A stretch of 45,351 nt of DNA from positions 1 to 45,351 of the forward strand of contig JAONMX010000009.1 of NCBI GenBank assembly GCA_028378565.1. The letters are read 5' to 3'. The position numbers and the translations under genes were made by a program. The DNA comes from Bacteriovoracaceae bacterium (lineage in GTDB: Bacteria > Bdellovibrionota > Bacteriovoracia > Bacteriovoracales > Bacteriovoracaceae). Shown in pieces: positions 43,059-45,351 of this stretch; the stretch's first letter is position 1, and each line of letters starts with the position of its first letter. The notes beneath the pieces were generated by a model that was not told the DNA's origin, did no database searches, and saw only the letters and a program-made list of their open reading frames with translations.

Positions 43059-43454
43059 ATGAATTTACAAAATACTTTAAAAATACTTCTTGTTGATGAC
43101 GATCATCAACTCAGATCAGTTTTTGCTGACTTTCTAAGTGATGATGGTCATCTAGTTGCAACTTGTGAGAATCCAGTTCAAGCTATTAAGTTACTAAAAA
43201 AAGAACATGATTTTAATCTCATCATATCTGATTTTAACATGCCCCTGATGACCGGTGGCGACTTTAATCAATGGCTTATAGACTCCAGCCTAAATATCCC
43301 ATTTATTCTTATGTCTGGAAATATAGAACAAATAACAGAAGCAAAAAGAAGCAAGCTCTCTTTACTTGCGTTACTCGAAAAGCCTAATGCGATCTATCAA
43401 GTTAAGGCCATTATTGACCAGTTAGTCGAAGGGACTTATAAAGCGTGTGTCTAA
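43059..43454 (+). CDS. Single-domain response regulator (CheY-like receiver)
   Basis: 131 residues, one REC domain with all key residues: acidic pocket Asp13-Asp15 (LLVDDDH), phosphoacceptor Asp58 in IISDFNMP, Ser86 in ILMSGN and Lys108 in LEKP. No output domain follows, so it acts by protein contact or as a phosphotransfer intermediate. Just downstream of the DGR target gene on the other strand, with the ACGT box in its promoter region. Its partner may be the kinase-like protein at 44327. Confidence 0.9.
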   Translation: MNLQNTLKILLVDDDHQLRSVFADFLSDDGHLVATCENPVQAIKLLKKEHDFNLIISDFNMPLMTGGDFNQWLIDSSLNIPFILMSGNIEQITEAKRSKLSLLALLEKPNAIYQVKAIIDQLVEGTYKACV

Positions 43455-43570
43455 ACAAGAAAAATGTATTATCTGTTATTACATTTCAGAGAAAATAGTC
43501 AAACCATCTAGAGATGGCTCCACTTTATTTTCCATTTAACTACGGCGCTAAAGTTACGAAACATGAAATA

Positions 43571-43641
43571 TTACGAAAGTTCGTATTTTTCTAACTGATC
43601 GAAATAAAAGGATTTTCTTATAGGGTTACGAAGGTTCGTAA
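43571..43641. promoter_or_regulatory. Two TTACGAA inverted-repeat operator-like sites
   Basis: 43571-43586 is TTACGAA-AG-TTCGTAT and 43626-43641 is TTACGAA-GG-TTCGTAA, 7-base arms with a 2-base spacer, centres 55 bases apart. This is a typical dimer-operator layout for XRE-type repressors such as the ones encoded at 40803 and 45085. Confidence 0.5.
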
Positions 43642-43722
43642 TTTTAGCCTTTTTCTTAAAAGTCTCACAACTTTTTATCTAATTATTTTAACTACTTACA
43701 TGGTTGGCACACTTGGCATTAT

Positions 43723-43738
43723 TGGCACCATTCTCGCT
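43723..43738 (+). promoter_or_regulatory. Sigma-54-like promoter
   Basis: TGGCACCATTCTCGCT keeps GG and GC ten bases apart and matches TGGCAC-N5-TTGCW except for one base in the -12 box. Starts 54 bases before the ATG at 43777. Extra TGGCA motifs at 43705 and 43714 do not have the right spacing. Confidence 0.55.
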
Positions 43739-43776
43739 TTATAGATAAGTGACTAACGAATTAAAGGGGTCATTAA

Positions 43777-43932
43777 ATGAAGCTGCTAAAAAAATTAAAA
43801 GAGATTATTAAAAACATTTTTAACAACCAAGGGGGAGAAAATTATTTTTTAGACAAAAACAGTATTGAATACAAAAAACATGAAATGCTTATGAAGCATT
43901 ATCACCAGTATCCACTTTCATTTTTCAATTAA
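43777..43932 (+). CDS. Small basic peptide gene
   Basis: 51 residues, MKLLKKLKEIIKNIFNNQGG... ending YPLSFFN. The N-terminal half is a cationic amphipathic helix, without a classic signal peptide. Preceded by AAAGGGG and a sigma-54-like element, followed 10 bases later by another small gene with strong RBS. No family recognised; short length makes it uncertain. Confidence 0.5.
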   Translation: MKLLKKLKEIIKNIFNNQGGENYFLDKNSIEYKKHEMLMKHYHQYPLSFFN

Positions 43933-43942
43933 GGAGAACCAA

Positions 43943-44230
43943 ATGAAAAAAACAATTTTAGGAATTTTAATTTTATCTACTGCTAACGCTTTTGCTTTTG
44001 GAGTAAACCTCGGAGAGCAAGGAATTATGAGTGTAGATGAGCTAGTCGAAATGGGTGCAGAGCACGTTCAATGCACACAGGTTGAGCCTCGTTGCGTACT
44101 AATGGGCACTAACTATGGGATTCAGTACCCCGGTAAAAGCATTAAAGAAGTTGTACTAACTGAAACGTCAATGGGTTCATACGCTGCTTCCCAGCTCAAG
44201 AAGCTAAAGCAAGATGGACTTTGTAAATAA
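43943..44230 (+). CDS. Small secreted Cys-containing protein
   Basis: 95 residues with signal peptide KTILGILILSTANAFAFG; three cysteines in the mature part (VQCTQVEPRCVLMG, DGLCK). RBS AAGGAGAACC. Second gene of a compact cluster (43777, 43943, 44247, 44327) behind the sigma-54-like promoter. Function unknown. Confidence 0.7.
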   Translation: MKKTILGILILSTANAFAFGVNLGEQGIMSVDELVEMGAEHVQCTQVEPRCVLMGTNYGIQYPGKSIKEVVLTETSMGSYAASQLKKLKQDGLCK

Positions 44231-44246
44231 TTAAGGAGGAACCAAG

Positions 44247-44330
44247 ATGACAAAGAAATATTTAGAAAATTTAAAAAGACTTTTTCGTGAATGGTACGGG
44301 TCTTTGTCTGTAGAAGAACTCGGAAAATGA
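44247..44330 (+). CDS. 27-residue peptide gene coupled to kinase-like gene
   Basis: MTKKYLENLKRLFREWYGSL then SVEELGK, preceded by a strong AAGGAGGAACC. Its TGA overlaps the ATG at 44327 (ATGA). It may be a real leader peptide that couples translation, or the N-terminal remnant of a longer kinase protein. Confidence 0.45.
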   Translation: MTKKYLENLKRLFREWYGSLSVEELGK

Positions 44331-45052
44331 CCTTCTCCTCACTTGTGAACATATCTCGCATAGACCTTAAGCGTATTATTGCAAACCTGATTAGCAATAG
44401 TATTGATGCCATGAAGGGACAAAACGAGGCGAGAATAGAGATCTCGTTAGAAAAAAACTGTGATGATATTCTTCAGATTGTCGTCAAAGATAATGGCCAT
44501 GGAATGACAAAAGAGCAGGTCGAAAATATTGGCAAGCGAGGTTTGAGCTATAAAAAAAATGGAAACGGTCTTGGTATGAATTTTATCATGGAAAAAGTAC
44601 ATGATTGGCATGGAGAGCTGAAAATTCACTCAGAAGTTTCTAATGGAACAAGTGTCACCATCTCTATTCCCGTTGATATTGAAATGAGCTGTATTAAAGA
44701 AATCCAAGCTGAAGACCAACACTCTTTTGTTGTAATCGATGACAGAAAAACAATTCACGAGGTTTACAAAAAGTCTTTGGCACAAAAAGAGATCCAATTT
44801 TTTGAATCCTCGCAAGATTTTGAGAAATGGCTTTCAGAAAAAGGCGTAGACAAAAATGAGTACTTCTTCTTAGTTGATTTTGACCTTGGGAAATCCAGTA
44901 AAGATGGTGTTTCGATCATTGAGGACAATAGTTTGAAATCTAAAGCCGTTTTAATCTCGAATCACTACGATGATATGAGCTTATTGCAGCTTTGTGAGAG
45001 GGAAAAAATTCGCTTTATCCCAAAGTTGCTCATGGGGGAGTATTTTATTTAG
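44327..45052 (+). CDS. Histidine-kinase ATPase domain fused to receiver, no DHp domain
   Basis: 241 residues from ATG 44327 (the frame is open to 44291, but this ATG overlaps the preceding stop and starts at the ATPase fold). Residues ~10-115: GHKL ATPase with N-box LKRIIANLISNSIDAM, G1 DNGHGM and G2 GNGLGM. Residues ~133-241: receiver-like domain with DD138-139 (VVIDDR), phosphoacceptor Asp184 (FLVDFDLG), Ser211 (VLISNH) and Lys233 (FIPK). No sensory region and no HisKA/DHp phosphoacceptor histidine precede the ATPase domain. Possibly phosphorylates a separate His protein, or acts as an anti-sigma/partner-switch type regulator. Confidence 0.8.
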   Translation: MTFSSLVNISRIDLKRIIANLISNSIDAMKGQNEARIEISLEKNCDDILQIVVKDNGHGMTKEQVENIGKRGLSYKKNGNGLGMNFIMEKVHDWHGELKIHSEVSNGTSVTISIPVDIEMSCIKEIQAEDQHSFVVIDDRKTIHEVYKKSLAQKEIQFFESSQDFEKWLSEKGVDKNEYFFLVDFDLGKSSKDGVSIIEDNSLKSKAVLISNHYDDMSLLQLCEREKIRFIPKLLMGEYFI

Positions 45053-45084
45053 TCAGACAAAAAGGTTGACTACTTTGATGAGCT

Positions 45085-45330
45085 TCACTTTTCCTTAAGA
45101 GATTTTTCAAAGTATAGCACCATTTTACTCGGGCGAACGCCGAGCGCCCTTGAAAGCACTACAATTGTTGAAAGTGTTGGTTGTTTGACTCCGCGCTCTA
45201 GTTCTGAAAGATAGCTTCTGGCCATTTCTGCTTCAAGTGCTAGATTTTCTTGAGATATTTTCTTTTTAGCTCTCAGCTCTTTTATAACTATTCCAAATAA
45301 TTTGGAAATTTCTTCTTTATCTATTTGCAT
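45085..45330 (-). CDS. XRE-family transcriptional regulator
   Basis: 81 residues from ATG 45330 (GGAAAT in front; a TTG at 45348 would add six residues and the frame reaches the window edge, so a longer form is not excluded). Cro/CI-type helix-turn-helix: FGIVIKELRAKKKISQENLALEAEMARSYLSELERGVKQPTLSTIVVLSRALGVRPSKMV. Convergent with the kinase-like gene. Related in its tail to the broken XRE gene at 40803. Candidate for binding the TTACGAA or ACGT boxes. Confidence 0.85.
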   Translation of the reverse strand: MQIDKEEISKLFGIVIKELRAKKKISQENLALEAEMARSYLSELERGVKQPTLSTIVVLSRALGVRPSKMVLYFEKSLKEK

Positions 45331-45351
45331 AGATAAATTTCCAGACAATGA

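Larger units (their letters stand above)
43455..43776. other. Non-coding stretch with inverted-repeat boxes and sigma-54 element
   Basis: No gene is visible. It contains two inverted repeats TTACGAA-AG-TTCGTAT and TTACGAA-GG-TTCGTAA (43571, 43626), a single half-site GTTACGAAAC at 43554, and near the end three TGGCA-type motifs, one of which has proper sigma-54 spacing. Looks like a regulated promoter region for the small genes 43777-45052. Confidence 0.5.

Overview
The window is AT-rich bacterial chromosome with densely packed genes, many predicted secreted or lipoproteins with no recognisable family, and a core set of pyrimidine, nucleoside, cell-wall and tRNA-modification genes. Gene style (many unrecognised secreted proteins, Gsk very like the gammaproteobacterial enzyme, perfect or near-perfect sigma-54 promoters) fits a Bdellovibrio-like predator of the Bacteriovorax/Halobacteriovorax type. 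That assignment is an inference from general knowledge and was not tested.

Positions 1-7.5 kb hold a partial outer-membrane-type protein, several unknown secreted or lipoproteins and inosine-guanosine kinase (gsk). 7.5-13.7 kb is a minus-strand pyrimidine operon, pyrB - carAB - pyrF, in which both carbamoyl-phosphate synthase subunits are fused into one 1476-residue protein. 13.7-25.6 kb carries a HAD phosphatase, secreted coiled-coil proteins, a monofunctional peptidoglycan glycosyltransferase, a frame-broken trypsin-like lipoprotein protease, a YkgJ-type cysteine-cluster protein and a two-gene secreted operon behind a textbook sigma-54 promoter; the large first gene of that operon contains a compensated pair of frameshifts. 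25.6-37.0 kb holds a pectinacetylesterase-like protein, a lipoate ligase family protein, a heterodimeric ABC exporter with one degenerate ATP site, an orphan cytosine-5 DNA methyltransferase, a Walker-A-less ABC-like protein, a divergent MnmA paralogue, an M28 peptidase and the canonical mnmA.

From about 37.6 kb the character changes to an accessory region: a 5' tRNA-Leu remnant, an intact tRNA-Leu(GAG), a frame-broken gene just downstream of it, and then a complete diversity-generating retroelement (DGR). Reading along the minus strand, the DGR has a lipoprotein target gene with a C-type-lectin/FGE-like C-terminus and a variable repeat (VR, 41282-41404), an HTH accessory protein, an Avd-like four-helix protein, the reverse transcriptase, and the template repeat (TR, 38662-38783). 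VR and TR share a 28-base identical block at one edge and an identical core at the other. Between them, substitutions are concentrated on TR adenines but not confined to them, and the TR is one base shorter.

The DGR is flanked by signalling and regulatory genes: a broken XRE repressor gene, a single-domain receiver, a histidine-kinase-like ATPase domain fused to a receiver but lacking the His-phosphotransfer domain, and an intact XRE regulator. Near-identical ACGT repeat boxes lie before the DGR HTH operon/XRE pair and before the receiver gene, and sigma-54-like promoters precede small genes on both sides of the island. This suggests, but does not prove, that the surface-diversifying DGR and the signalling genes are co-regulated.

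Several genes (protease, large secreted protein, tRNA-proximal gene, XRE gene, TR) contain single-base frame breaks, mostly at short homopolymers. These may be real mutations or residual sequencing errors, and raw reads would settle which.
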